A stretch of DNA of 64,000 nt from the NCBI GenBank assembly GCA_031761405.1, contig JASEVX010000017.1, positions 9,549,675 to 9,613,674 on the forward strand. Reading direction: 5' to 3'. The notes beneath the pieces are model-generated. The model had not been told where the DNA came from, did no database searches, and saw nothing but the letters and a program-made list of their open reading frames with translations. Within the stretch, counting starts at the first letter, position 1. Each line of letters begins with the position of its first letter. Positions 31,246 to 41,695 of this stretch are shown in pieces. The stretch is from Serripes groenlandicus (lineage: Eukaryota; Mollusca; Bivalvia; Cardiida; Cardiidae). The position numbers and the translations under genes are program-made.

Positions 31246-31884
31246 CTGTGCACCGACTAATGACGACTCAACACAGAGAGATCGTATAGAGCAAACTTGA
31301 CAGCTAGTAATCAATAGATGAATGAACAGACTTTATAATGGATGCCGCCTGTCCTTCCTTCGATGGATAATGGGGGGTAATTTCTTGCGATTAGAGTCTT
31401 TATGCCTTTTTAATGCGGGATGCATTTACCAATCATATTAAATTATTGAAACTGGTTCCGTCCTGTACGTCACATTTTATTTCAATTACACTTGGAATGA
31501 AACAGGAAAAGTATTAAAAATATGAGTACACAACTGTTTATCCCTTAGTTATCACGAAAAGCATTGGGAATGGACGGAAATTTAACAATATGCAATTTGT
31601 CTCCTTTTTCCAAATGTTTGTTTCTGTTTTCCCCCAAGTTAAAGACTGATATTTATTGCCTGAGACTTTCCCTAAAATAAAATCCCCCTCGTAAAATTGT
31701 TTTTGTACACGTTTATCTATGGATACCATGTCCCTCACAAGCAGAATACCCATAGATATTCGAGTACATCACTCAACACGATTCTACTTTGGACAACATT
31801 AAATATGTGATCACGTGACAATGTTTCATTTAACTTTTTGTTTTTTTTAACTCTATCATAACCTCCTTTTGTACAACTATATAT

Positions 31885-32127
31885 CGAGGGCTTGGCATCA
31901 AACGGTTGTAACTGAAAGTTGTATTTGTTTACGATGTTAATCACGCCATAAAGTCTTTATAAGCGTTAAATAATTTTTCTTGGTAAACAATGGAAATTTA
32001 GGTGCCATTGCTCGTTCTGAGCAATGGCACCTAAATTTGCATTGTTTACAAAGGGGTCAAAATTGCCCCTAAACCAGGGTTTTCGAAATAGGTTTTTTAG
32101 TTACAATCATTTCACGCCAAGCTCTAG
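31885..32127 (-). mobile_element. MITE family E (unit 1)
   Basis: Starts CGAGGGCTTGGCATCAAACG and ends TTCACGCCAAGCTCTAG. The central palindrome is GGTGCCATTGCTCG / TGAGCAATGGCACC. Confidence 0.85.
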
Positions 32128-32213
32128 ATATGTACCGAGAGATTAAAAGTTAAATTGTTAAGTTGTTTGATGAACCAGATTGCCGATTCAGTGGTGATAG
32201 GATAAGAGCGGAG

Positions 32214-32318
32214 CGCTAGATAAGGGGCGTTTTGCGTGTACTGAAATTCGTGTTTGATACTCTTACCCTATGTTGTGTTTGGATTATTAGAAAGACATTG
32301 TGCGACAATGTCACTTTG
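32214..32318 (+). mobile_element. Family B fragment and small hairpin (unit 1)
   Basis: GCGCTAGATAAGGGGCGTTT and CTTACCCTATGTTGTG are the left part of family B. It is followed by the hairpin GACATTGTGCGACAATGTC. The palindrome centre is lost. Confidence 0.65.
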
Positions 32319-32545
32319 CGACAATTGATTGATTGATTGATTGGGATTTAACGCTGTTTTTTTTACATTTTCTCAGTTATATCACGGCGGCCAGTTCACC
32401 TACTCATGCATTTTCTGGTTTTCTCACACCAGTACTCCACACAATAATCTTCCCAAGCAACTGGCTGCTTTTCCACATAGACTTGGCCCATTGGTGGAAG
32501 ACAAATGACGCATGTCGCATTGACTTTTGTCAATTAGTTTGCGAC
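32319..32545 (-). mobile_element. SINE S1, minus (unit 1)
   Basis: CAATTGATTGATTGATTGATT tail written in reverse, then TATCACGGCGGCCAGTTCAC and CAACTGGCTGCTTTTCCACA. Confidence 0.8.
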
Positions 32546-32802
32546 AAGCGTGAGAATGCGTCACACCGCGTCTAAAACTATTTATAAAAACAGAAATGCT
32601 CACAAAGGCACTTTCCTATTTCGACAATGTTTCCTATTTTGTAGGAAATAGATACAGCTTATTTTAAGTTTATGCAGCGTAGACCATTTTGGAAATATTG
32701 TTGGAAATGCTTACAGCGAGCAATTTCTCCCAAACCTACCAAACCAAACTGGATGCACCTCTATAAGTATTTTGATAAAAAATAATCATGTGCAATTAAA
32801 GC

Positions 32803-33047
32803 AATCTTTGAGTTCCAAACCCAGCTCGGCCGACATTCTTTTTTGACGTTTGACAACCAACAATGCGTAAAGCGTAATTCGTCTTCCATCAATGGGCCCA
32901 TAATCTATGTAGAAAATCCGCCAGTTGCTTGGAAAGGTTGTTGTGTGGAATAACTTGAGTGAGTAAGCCAGGAATAACATGGCTATGTGAAGTGAATGTC
33001 GTGATATCAGTGAAATATTGTTGAAAACGGCGTTGAAACCCAAATCC
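32803..33047 (+). mobile_element. SINE S1, plus, head missing (unit 1)
   Basis: GAGTTCCAAACCCAGCTCGG (end of the B box) through AATCCGCCAGTTGCTTGGAA to the tail GAAAACGGCGTTGAAACCC. It faces the minus copy at 32319. Confidence 0.75.
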
Positions 33048-33069
33048 ACAACAATATCATTAAAAGTGC

Positions 33070-33345
33070 CTACACATTTTTTCTCAAAATGCCCCAAAAT
33101 GCAGCTGCGGCGATACACATCTGCGTAATGTATCGACCAGATCAGCCTGCGCTGTCCGCGCAGACTGATCCGGCCGACACACTCCGTATTAGGGGGATAG
33201 ATGTATAGAGTAGTTATTCCTGAAACAGAAAATCCACAGGAGGCGAAAAGTGTCTATCCGGGTAGGCCTGTGTGGCATGCTTAGGCTGATCCGGGTCGAC
33301 ACAATGTTGATTTTCTCACGAGACGGCCTACACATTGACAATTGC
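33070..33345. mobile_element. C2 element (unit 1), one side lost
   Basis: TACACATTTTTTCTCAAAAT and GCAGCTGCGGCGATACACAT at the left, a family C-like core, and TTTTCTCACGAGACGGCCTA at the right. The GGGGCGTAGC-type ends seen at 52029 and 53848 are not present here. Confidence 0.65.
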
Positions 33346-34091
33346 AAACCTTCCAGGTCGGGTTTTATTAGACACACGCTATTCGTCAATGTCGAAAAGG
33401 GGAAAATGTTATCTGAGAATAAACGAGCGGTTATCTCCGCTCGTATAATGTCCTATTCAATAGAAATAGTGATGCATTTGTATATTTATCAGACGTTTCG
33501 GGGGCCTTCTTGAATTCCCATGTTGGTATCACGTTAAACGCCTGAAAGTCCCTAAAAGAAGCGACACGTGAAAGCATTAGATGCATAGGCCGGTTCATAC
33601 TAAACACTTTAGAATTAGTAGTAATTCCAGATCCCCTTGATGCTCACGGTTGCGTGGTAAGCATTATGTAGACACGATTCTTCAATATTCGCAATCCTTC
33701 TGTCTGAATCGTGTGTCAAAATTGATAAAGTAAGATCCATGAATTGCAATTCTTTATCATATTTATTGCATAGTCACTTTCGTTTTCGTATTTTTTATCT
33801 GCATATTGTACGTAGTTAACATAAGTTCACGCAAAAATAGCAAGTCCCTGCTCAAGTATATGCTGTATATATAGCCAGTGGCATTTACATGTATCTGCAA
33901 TAAAGAATTGTTATGGTATTTGTAAGATCCCTTAATGCAGAGTCGTGAAATCATAAATATTGCTCGTTGAGTAAAGCTTGCAAATTACAAGAAGGAGCAA
34001 TGCGGGTCGTTGCCCATGACAGTAATAATCTGTCGTTCGATTATCGATAAAAGTGATTGCCACTTACCTCATTCGTGACAAATGAAAATAG
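33346..34091. other. Unit 1 spacer; headless SINE tail
   Basis: No gene. At 33587 the sequence passes from GATGCATA directly to GGCCGGTTCATACTAAAC. In unit 2 the same point holds an intact tRNA-like SINE head (43893-43980), so here only the SINE body remains. Confidence 0.6.
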
Positions 34092-34224
34092 TTTAACCCT
34101 AAGATATCGTGAGTATTATTGGTGGGCAAACAATGAGTGAAGCCACACTATTCCCGACCTTCGGAGATTTTGAAATTAATAGCAATATTTATCAAGTCAA
34201 ATGCATGTCAACTAGAAATGAGGA

Positions 34225-34330
34225 AGACAGTTGCGCAGTGGTAGAGGGTGGGACTGTAGTGGTAGAGGCCCCGGGCTCGAATCTCGTGATAAGCAGGTTC
34301 TGTGCTTGGAATTTTCCATACAAATAGCTC
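34225..34330 (+). mobile_element. tRNA-like SINE head (S3-like)
   Basis: GACTGTAGTGGTAGAGGCCC (A box) and GGGCTCGAATCTCG (B box). The A-box word GTGGTAGAGG also occurs just upstream at 34240, so the head is partly duplicated. Confidence 0.6.
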
Positions 34331-34391
34331 GATTACTTGTCAAGATTTGTATGGAGTGGTTTATACTCTGCTCTGTTAGCTTTTTTCACTG

Positions 34392-34650
34392 GATCAGAAT
34401 AAATAGAGAATAAATACAAAGAGCTGAAAGGTTTCGTGAATGAAACTAGGTATTGTTTTCGCCGGCTATTTTAGCTATTTAGTTGTTCCAATCGTTTTGC
34501 CAATCAACAAATACCTTGTTTTACTCGATCAGAATAAATAGAGAATAATAAGAAAGATGTTGCAGGGTTTCGTAAATAAAACTAGATATTGTCTTCGCCC
34601 GCCATGTAGGTATCGAGTTGTTCCAATCGTTTTGCCCATCATGTCTGTGG
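34392..34650. repeat. Two-copy tandem repeat, ~138 bp
   Basis: GATCAGAATAAATAGAGAAT, GTTTCGTGAATGAAACTAGG and TTGTTCCAATCGTTTTGCC recur in the second unit from 34529 with substitutions. Confidence 0.85.
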
Positions 34651-35005
34651 TTAAACCATCGAATCTATCATCGTGTTGTCTGACAGCTCATGCAAGTTTT
34701 ACGAATTTATCAGTATTATACATTTGACAGTTTGCATTATGTATCCAGAGCAAAATGGACGGGATACACACTCACATATAAAAAGGAGACGTTTCGTGCA
34801 AAAAGACTTTAGATAGTGCGGTGTATTTAGACGGCTCATAGCTGTCCTCCTGAGAAAATAATCCAGTACTTCTACAAGGCTGATCGTTAACTTCATCTTG
34901 GGGGGTTTTGAGACGCTAACTTTATATTCAGAGTGTTATAGTGGCTCGTCGTCGGTCAATAACTTTAAGTTGTACTTCTTCGATTTTACGATACCGTTAT
35001 TTTTT

Positions 35006-35491
35006 ATTATGCCCCGGCATACGAGGTATGAGGGGCATATAGTTTTCCGGTCTGTTAGTCCGTCCGTCCGTCCGTCCGTGCGTCCGTCCGTCCGTCCGTC
35101 CGTCCGTCCGTTCGTCCGTCCCGCTCAGGTTAAAGTTTTTGGTCAAGTTAGATTTTAGTGAACCTGATGTCCTATCATTATGAAACTTCACACAAATGAC
35201 AATCAACATATCATTGTTTAAAAAATTGTATCAATTTGAGGTTGGACCAACTGTTCATCCGTCTGTTCGTCTGTCTGTTCGTCCATTCCATTCTCAGGTT
35301 AAAGTTTTTGGTCAAGTTAGATTTTAGTGAACCTGATGTCCTATCATTAGGAAACTTCACACAAATGACAATCAACATATCATTGTTTAAAAAATTGTAT
35401 CAATTTGAGCTTGGACCAACTGTTCGTCCGTCCGTTTTAAAATATAGTTAACAACCGGGGCATCCGTGTTCCATGGACACATTTTCTTGTT
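35006..35491 (+). mobile_element. HINE-like element with (GTCC)n
   Basis: 5' hairpin TATGCCCC...GGGGCATA (35009-35040), then a GTCC microsatellite (about 35048-35120). Next come two ~170-bp units starting CTCAGGTTAAAGTTTTTGGT. The 3' end is AACCGGGGCATCC, the hairpin GTGTTCCATGGACAC (35466-35480) and ATTTTCTTGTT. Non-coding; frames across it reflect the simple repeat. Confidence 0.7.
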
Positions 35492-35550
35492 TGATTTTGT
35501 TTACCCCTCGCCGTGCAGAATTAACTATTTGGCGAGCATTACGCTACTAT

Positions 35551-35640
35551 TTAACCATTTACCACATATGGACGCTTTATGTCATCTCTGCAGCAGACAA
35601 CTTTTGAAAACATTGTAGCAAAAGAAGAAATACAGTTCAG
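35551..35640 (+). mobile_element. TTAA MITE family A2, left half
   Basis: TTTAACCATTTACCACATAT, CTCTGCAGCAGACAACTTTT and GAAGAAAT, after which the element stops. Confidence 0.6.
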
Positions 35641-35706
35641 TACACATACACAAGTAATGAACGGTTTGTTAATCTGGATCTACAGTGATCGTACATATCG
35701 TGGTAT

Positions 35707-35969
35707 GAGCCGTTCCACGAGAAAACCTACATAATGGATTCTGCGTAATGTATCGACCCAGATCAGCCTGCGCAGTCCGTGCAGACTGATCTGGGCCGAC
35801 ACATTCCATATTAAGGGGATAGAGGTATATATTAATGATTCCTGAAACAGAAAATCCACAGGAGGCGAAAAGTGTCTGTCCGGGTTTAGCCTGGGCGACA
35901 TGCTTAGTCTGATCTGGATCAATACATTACGCAGATTACATAATATTAGTTTTTATCGCGGAACGGCTC
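35707..35969 (-). mobile_element. Family C element
   Basis: 263 bp from GAGCCGTTCCACGAGAAAAC to ATCGCGGAACGGCTC, with TA on both outer sides. Core words GATTCCTGAAACAGAAAATC and CACAGGAGGCGAAAAGTGTC place it in reverse orientation to 15454. Confidence 0.85.
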
Positions 35970-36332
35970 ATATATTGTTTACGACATGTGTAATATGTAT
36001 TGGGATACACAATCAGAGAAACTGTACAATACTAACTATTACCAGTTATCATTATTCGTGCATAAACAATACAGATGTATGGCCATTGATATACTAAATG
36101 ATCTGAAACGATAAGGAAGTGTATTTACTTTATTATAATAATAGCGCTTATCATCCAGTTAGGTTTTTAATGAAATGAAAAGCGTGACATCTTCATGGCA
36201 TTGGTTAGGTCAACGTGCAACATAGAAGTAAGGCCCTTTGCAACAAAACAATTGTCTTCAGCTTATATGTGTGCTAGGTTTTAAAACAATAGTACTGATC
36301 GTTTAGGAGACAACTACATCAGAACACTGAAT
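35970..36332. other. No gene recognised
   Basis: No supported feature. Confidence 0.45.
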
Positions 36333-37676
36333 GAGCCGAATTACGAGGGAAACCAACATTGAAGACCCGGATCAGCCTAAGCATGCCGCGCAGGTTAACC
36401 CGGACACTGTTCACCTCCTGTTGATTTTCTGTTTTAGGAATCATTACTCTATACCTCTATCCCCTGAGACGGAATGTTTCGGCCCGGATCAGTCTGCGCG
36501 GATAGCGCAGGCTGATCTGGTCGATACATTACGCAGATGTCTATCGCCGACACTTTTCGCCTCCTGTTGATTTTCTGATTCTTGAATCATTACTCTATAC
36601 CTCTATCCCCTGAGACGGAATGTGCCGGCCGGATCAGTCTGCGCGGATAGCACAGGCTGATCTGGTCGATACATTACGCAGATGTCTATCGCCGACACTT
36701 TTCGCCTCCTGTGGATTTTCTGATTCTTGAATCATTACTCTATACCTCTATCCCCTGAGACGGAATGTGCCGGCCGGATCAGTCTGCGCGGATAGCGCAG
36801 GCTGATCTGGTCGATACATTACGCAGATGTCTATCGCCGACACTTTTCGCCTCCTGTGGATTTTCTGATTCTTGAATCATTACTCTAAACCTCTATCCCC
36901 TCAGACGGAATGTGTCGGCCCGGATCAGTCTGCGCGGATAGCGCAGTCTGATCTGGTCGATACATTACGCTGATGTCTATCGCCGACACTTTTCGCCTCC
37001 TGTTGATTTTCTGATTCTTGAATCATTACTCTATACCTCTATCCCTTGAGACGGAATGTTTCGGCCGGATCAGTCTGCGCGGATAGCGCAGGCTGATCTG
37101 GTCGATACATTACGCAGATGTCTATCGCCGACACTTTTCGCCTCCTGTGGATTTTCTGATTCTTGAATCATTACTCTATACCTCTATTCCCTGAGACGGA
37201 ATGTGTCGGCCCGGACCAGTCTGCGCGGATAGCGCAGTCTGATCTGGTCGATACATTACGCAGATGTCTATCGCCGACACTGATCGCCTCCTGTGGATTT
37301 TCTGATTCTTGAATCATTACTCTATACCTCTATCCCCCTGAGACGGAGTGTTTCGGCCGGATCAGTCTGCGCGGATAGCTCAGGCTGATCTGGTCGATAC
37401 ATTACGCAGATGTCTATCGCCGACACTTTTCGCCTCCTGTGGATTTTCTGATTCTTGAATCATTACTCTATACCTCTATCCCCTGAGACGGAATGTGTCG
37501 GCCCGGACCAGTCTGCGCGGATAGCGCAGGCTGATCTGGTCGATACATTACGCAGATGTCTATCGCCGACACTTTTCGCCTCCTGTGGATTTTCTGATTC
37601 TTGAATCGTTATTCTATACCTCTATCCCCTGAGACGGAATGTGCCGGCAGGCTGATCTGGGTTGATACATTACGCA
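36333..37676. repeat. 145-bp satellite array grown from family C (unit 1)
   Basis: The array opens with a nearly normal family C left half (GAGCCGAATTACGAGGGAAA). It then repeats a 145-146-bp unit containing GATGTCTATCGCCGACACTT, GATTTTCTGATTCTTGAATC and CCTGAGACGGAATGTG. The GATGTC landmark recurs at 36536, 36681, 36826, 36972, 37117, 37263, 37409 and 37555. It closes with a family C right-hand end (GGCTGATCTGGGTTGATACA). Confidence 0.9.
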
Positions 37677-38363
37677 GAGTCATTACCTCCATCAACAGAC
37701 AGGAGTACATAAATATGTCAAGGTTTTTGTAAGCATTATGGCCCATTAGAATTTTGGTTATGTTTTTCGTACCAATTCAATTTATTTCAAAACCATTACA
37801 GATATTGCTTTGAAACTAAACATACTTTTTCACCATCATTACCTCCATCAACAGACAAGAGTTCATAACTCTGTCCATGTTTTTGTAAGAATTATGGCCC
37901 TTTTTCGACTTAGAATTTTTGTTAAATGTTCGTACCAACCCACTTTTTTGCATAACCATTAGAGATATAGCTTATATACTTACAATTCTTATTTACCATC
38001 ATTACCTCCATCATCAGACAATAATACATAACTCTGTCAAGGTTTAAGTAAGAATTATAGCCCTTTTTCGATTTAGAATTTTGGTTAAGTTATTCATACC
38101 AAATCATTTTTTTTTCAAAACAGAGATATAGCTTAAACACTTACAAAAATCTTTGTACCATCATTACCTTCACCAACAGCCAAGAGTGCATTATTCAGTG
38201 AAGGCTTTTGTTAGAATTATGACCGTTTAATGAATTTTAAAGTACTTTGCTTATAAAAAGTATGATAAAGTACTTGGTTATGTTTTCTGTACCACCCAAA
38301 ACAGTTTTGTTGTATTGGCAAGCACTAAAATGTCGAGCACGCTGTCCTCTGACAGCTCTTGTT
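37677..38363 (+). mobile_element. HINE-like element with ~160-bp units (unit 1)
   Basis: Units begin near CATCATTACCTCCATCAACA (37834, 37997, 38158) and contain TTTTTGTAAGAATTATGGCC. The 3' end has the perfect hairpin GCTGTC-CTCT-GACAGC (38341-38356) followed at once by TCTTGTT. Confidence 0.7.
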
Positions 38364-39028
38364 ATACATACACTGTATCATTCATTCAGTAAAAACACGT
38401 ACACTTATGACCACCAAACCAATCGACTTTAAAAACATCTAGGAAAAAATGTCGACTAAGTCTATAAACAAAAAAATAAGTATTTAAGATACTTGAAAAT
38501 ATTGGATGCAATTTCTTATTTTTTTCGCAATAATTGCAGCGTGGAAAGGGTTAAGATAGCTTGGATATTATTGTTATTTTTAAATGCATAACCAGGTTTT
38601 GACTTGGAATAAATAATACAACAAGACATATGCCAGATTTACAGGAGCCATAAACAGATATTCAGAAAATCAAAGCCTATTGAAAACGTTCTTACACATT
38701 TCCGCCAGAGTATTTCCTGGGACGTGCAACTTCGTTAACTAAGTTGTGTTTCTCTTGAAAAGAGGAAATTGCTTTTTTCTCACAGGAAATCTACTCGGGT
38801 AACTTTTTAGATATTAGATTATGCTGAACAAGTCAACAGATATAGGTTTGAAGTTCAACCATACACTCATATAAATTACTGTTGGCCCAGAACACATCAA
38901 GTTAGTATTTCTTCTCGACGACCTCGTCGAGGGGATATAGGGATCCGCCCGTATTTACGTACGTGTACCAATGTTGTTATCCTTCTATCAACTTCAAAAG
39001 AATAATATCGGTGTTCCAACACGTTATG
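38364..39028. other. Unit 1 spacer with family A scraps
   Basis: GTGGAAAGGGTTAA at about 38542 is a lone family A end. CAACTTCGTTAACTAAGTTG (38730) is a small hairpin. No gene. Confidence 0.5.
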
Positions 39029-39202
39029 TTACCCCTTTCCCACATACATATCTGCAGCAGACGACTTTGAAAACATAATGACAAAAACCTAAACAATCTC
39101 AATAAAATATAGCTTAATTGTTAAATAAAGTGGAAAACAATGTTTTCAAAAATCGTCTGCTGCTATTGTGTCAAAATGCGTCTGCAGCTGGGAAAGGGTT
39201 AA
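39029..39202. mobile_element. TTAA MITE, family A2 (unit 1)
   Basis: Left end TTACCCCTTTCCCACATACA (TTAA mutated), right end GCTGGGAAAGGGTTAA. Lacks the central GCAATTTC hairpin. Same insertion as 46889-47066. Confidence 0.85.
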
Positions 39203-39892
39203 CAAGCTTCACCTGATGTACGAGTCCGTCGAGGGATCCGCCCGTTCTTACATACGTGTACCAACGAAGTTGTCGCTCAAGCAATTTCTTGTCTCATCCG
39301 ATTGTTATGAAACTTAACACATATGTTCACAAGCTTCTTGTACGAGTTGGCGTTTCACCGATCTGTGTCAAAGGTCAAGGTCAAAATAACAATATTGGTG
39401 TCCGAAATATGTCATCGCTCCTGCAACTTTATGTCTTTTCCTTTTGTTATTAAATGTATTACATCTGTTCACATGCATCGCCTCTTGTATTAGCTCGCGT
39501 TTAACCGACCTCGGTCAAAGATCAATGTCACATTGACTATATAAGTGTTTGCAACAACAACGTCATCGCTCGTGTGACTTCATTTCTTATTCGATTGTTT
39601 TGAAACTTAACACAAACATGTTTGTTCACTAGCATTACCTCTTGTTCGAGTACGTGTTTCACCGACCTAGGTCAAAAGTCAATGTCACAGTGACTTTAAT
39701 GCTGCTGTACGGAACGACGTTCTCGCTATATCACTTTCATTTATGGACGGAATTCCTTCATATTTTATACACAAGTTAATGTCACAGTGACTTTAATACA
39801 GTTTCAGTGTGACGATATTGGGTTGGATCCCGTTTTAATACTAAATTCCAAAGAACTTTAAACAGAGTTTCAGTGTGACGATATTGGGTTGG
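39203..39892 (+). mobile_element. Repeat element with GGTCA-rich units (unit 1)
   Basis: Diverged ~150-bp units: TTTCTTGTCTCATCCGATTG, GTCAAAGGTCAAGGTCAAAA, TCACTAGCATTACCTCTTGT and CACCGACCTAGGTCAAAAGT. One copy of the 96-bp unit (GGAATTCCTTCATATTTTAT) and about two 66-bp units precede the junction with unit 2. Confidence 0.6.
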
Positions 39893-40014
39893 TCTCGACA
39901 TTCGATCTCGTGAGATATACATTTTTGTTCACGCGCTTCGTAGTACAATTCAAAGCCAGGCATATTGAACATTATATTTAACATTATACTATTATAAACC
40001 AATTGTCCGATTAT

Positions 40015-40250
40015 AATAATGCTGATTGCAGTATATTACATCGGAATCATGCTAGACATAAACCATTATAGTCGGATACATGCTTTCTGCAGTATATATA
40101 ACATCGGAACCATGCTAGACATAAACCATTATAGTCGGATACATGTTGATTGCAGTATATATAACATCGGAATCATGCTAGACATAAACCATTATAGTCG
40201 GATACATGCTGATTTCAGTATATAACATCGGAACCATGCTAGACATCTGT
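40015..40250. repeat. 61-63-bp tandem repeat, long allele (unit 2)
   Basis: About four units with TAACATCGGAACCATGCTAG and ATAAACCATTATAGTCGGAT, against about 1.5 in unit 1. Confidence 0.85.
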
Positions 40251-40446
40251 GCACCGACTAATGACGACTCAACACAGAGAGATCGTATAGAGCAAACTTG
40301 ACAGCTAGTAATCAATAGATGAATGAACAGACTTTATAATGGATGCCGCCTGTCCTTCCTTCGATGGATACTGGGGGGTAATTTCTTGCGATTAGAGTAT
40401 TTATGCCTTTTTAATGCGGGATGCATTTACCAATCATATTAAATTA

Positions 40447-41046
40447 TTATGTCTCCCCCTGTATACAGGGGAGATATATTGTTTTTGTCCTGGGCGTCTG
40501 TCTGTCCTTCTGTCTGTCTGTCCGTCTGTCCGAAATCGTGTCCCCTCATATCTCCAAGACGGCTTGAAGGATTTTCATGAAACTTGGCTCACATGTTCAC
40601 CTCATCAAGGCGACGTGCAGAACCCGCGTCTCGACAATATAGGGTCAAGGTCAAGGTCACGCTTGAAGGTCAAAGGTTTGAGGCTTTATTTCGTGTCCGC
40701 TCCATATCTCCCAGACGGCTTGAAGGATTTTCATGAAACTTGGGTCACATGTTCACCTCATCAAGGCGACGTGCAGAACCCGCGTCTCGACAATATAGGG
40801 TCAAGGTCAAGGTCACACTTGAAGGTCAAAGGTTTGAGGCTTTATTTCGTGTCCGCTCCATATCTCCGAGACGGCTTGAAGGATTTTCATGAAACTTGGG
40901 TCACATGTTCACCTCATCAAGGCGATGTGCAGAACCCATGTCTCGACTGTCTGTCTGTCTGTCCCAAATTTATAGGTTGGAATGTTTTGAGAGATTTTGA
41001 CAGATATTTGAGGGGAGACATCTGTTTTTTGCAAAAACAATTCTAG
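40447..41046 (+). mobile_element. 600-bp rolling-circle-like insertion, empty site known
   Basis: Unit 1 reads AAATTATTGAAACTGG where unit 2 has AAATTA, the insert and TTGAAACTGG. The 5' end carries the perfect hairpin CCCCTGTATACAGGGG (40456-40471). The middle has a (CTGT)n stretch and 2.3 units of ~156 bp (landmark GACGGCTTGAAGGATTTTCA at 40558, 40713, 40870). The 3' end has the hairpin TGTTTTTTGCAAAAACA, then ATTCTAG. Insertion between A and TT with no duplication and a 3' CTAG fits Helitrons. A 210-codon frame through it (40414-41046) arises from the repeats. Confidence 0.75.
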
Positions 41047-41363
41047 TTGAAACTGGTTCCGTCCTGTACGTCACATTTTATTTCAATTACACTTGGAATG
41101 AAACAGGAAAAGTATTAAAAATATGAGTATACAACTGTTTATCTCTTAGTTATCACGAAAAGCATTGGGAATGGACGGAAATTTAACAATATGCAATTTG
41201 TCTCCTTTTTCCAAATGTTTGTTTCTGTTTTCCCCCAAGTTAAAGACTGATATTTATTAACACGATTCTACTTTGGACAACATTAAATATGTGATCACGT
41301 GACAATATTTCATTTAACTTTCTGTTTTTGAACTCAATCATAAACTCCTGTTGTACTATATAT

Positions 41364-41609
41364 CGAGGGCTTGGCGTGAAACGGTTGTAACTAAAATGTG
41401 TCTTTTGTTACCGATGTTAATCACTTCGCCATAAAGTCTTTTTAAGCGTTGAATAATTTTCTTGGTAAACAATGGAAATTTAGGTGCCATTGCTCGTTCT
41501 GAGCAATGACACCTAAATTTGCATTGTTTACAAAGGGGTCAAAATTGCCCCTAAACCAGGGTTTTCGAAATAGGTTTTTTAGTTACTATCATTTCACGCC
41601 AAGCCCTAG
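41364..41609 (-). mobile_element. MITE family E (unit 2)
   Basis: Same insertion as 31885-32127 with better kept ends (CGAGGGCTTGGCGTGAAACG and TTTCACGCCAAGCCCTAG). Confidence 0.9.
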
Positions 41610-41695
41610 ATATGTACCGAGAGATTAAAAGTTGAATTGTTAAGTTGTTTGACGAACCAGATTGCCGATTCAGTGGTGATAGGATAAGAGCAGAG

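Larger units (their letters stand above)
34092..36505. repeat. Segment present only in unit 1 (2,414 bp)
   Basis: Both borders end in ATAG (34088-34091 and 36502-36505), and unit 2 has a single ATAG at 44469-44472 joining the same flanks. A deletion in unit 2 through 4-bp microhomology is the simplest reading. Confidence 0.8.
31023..39892 (+). repeat. Large tandem duplication, unit 1 (~8.9 kb)
   Basis: Starts TCTCGACATTCGATCTCGTG and is followed, without gap, by unit 2 starting with the same words at 39893. The order of embedded elements is the same in both units. Unit 1 uniquely has 34092-36505 and lacks the 600-bp and 811-bp insertions of unit 2. Confidence 0.9.

Noticed and set aside
40414..41046. 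210-codon open frame on the plus strand
   Set aside because: It runs through the tandem core and both ends of a mobile element absent from the paralogous unit. The residue repeats follow the 156-bp DNA units.
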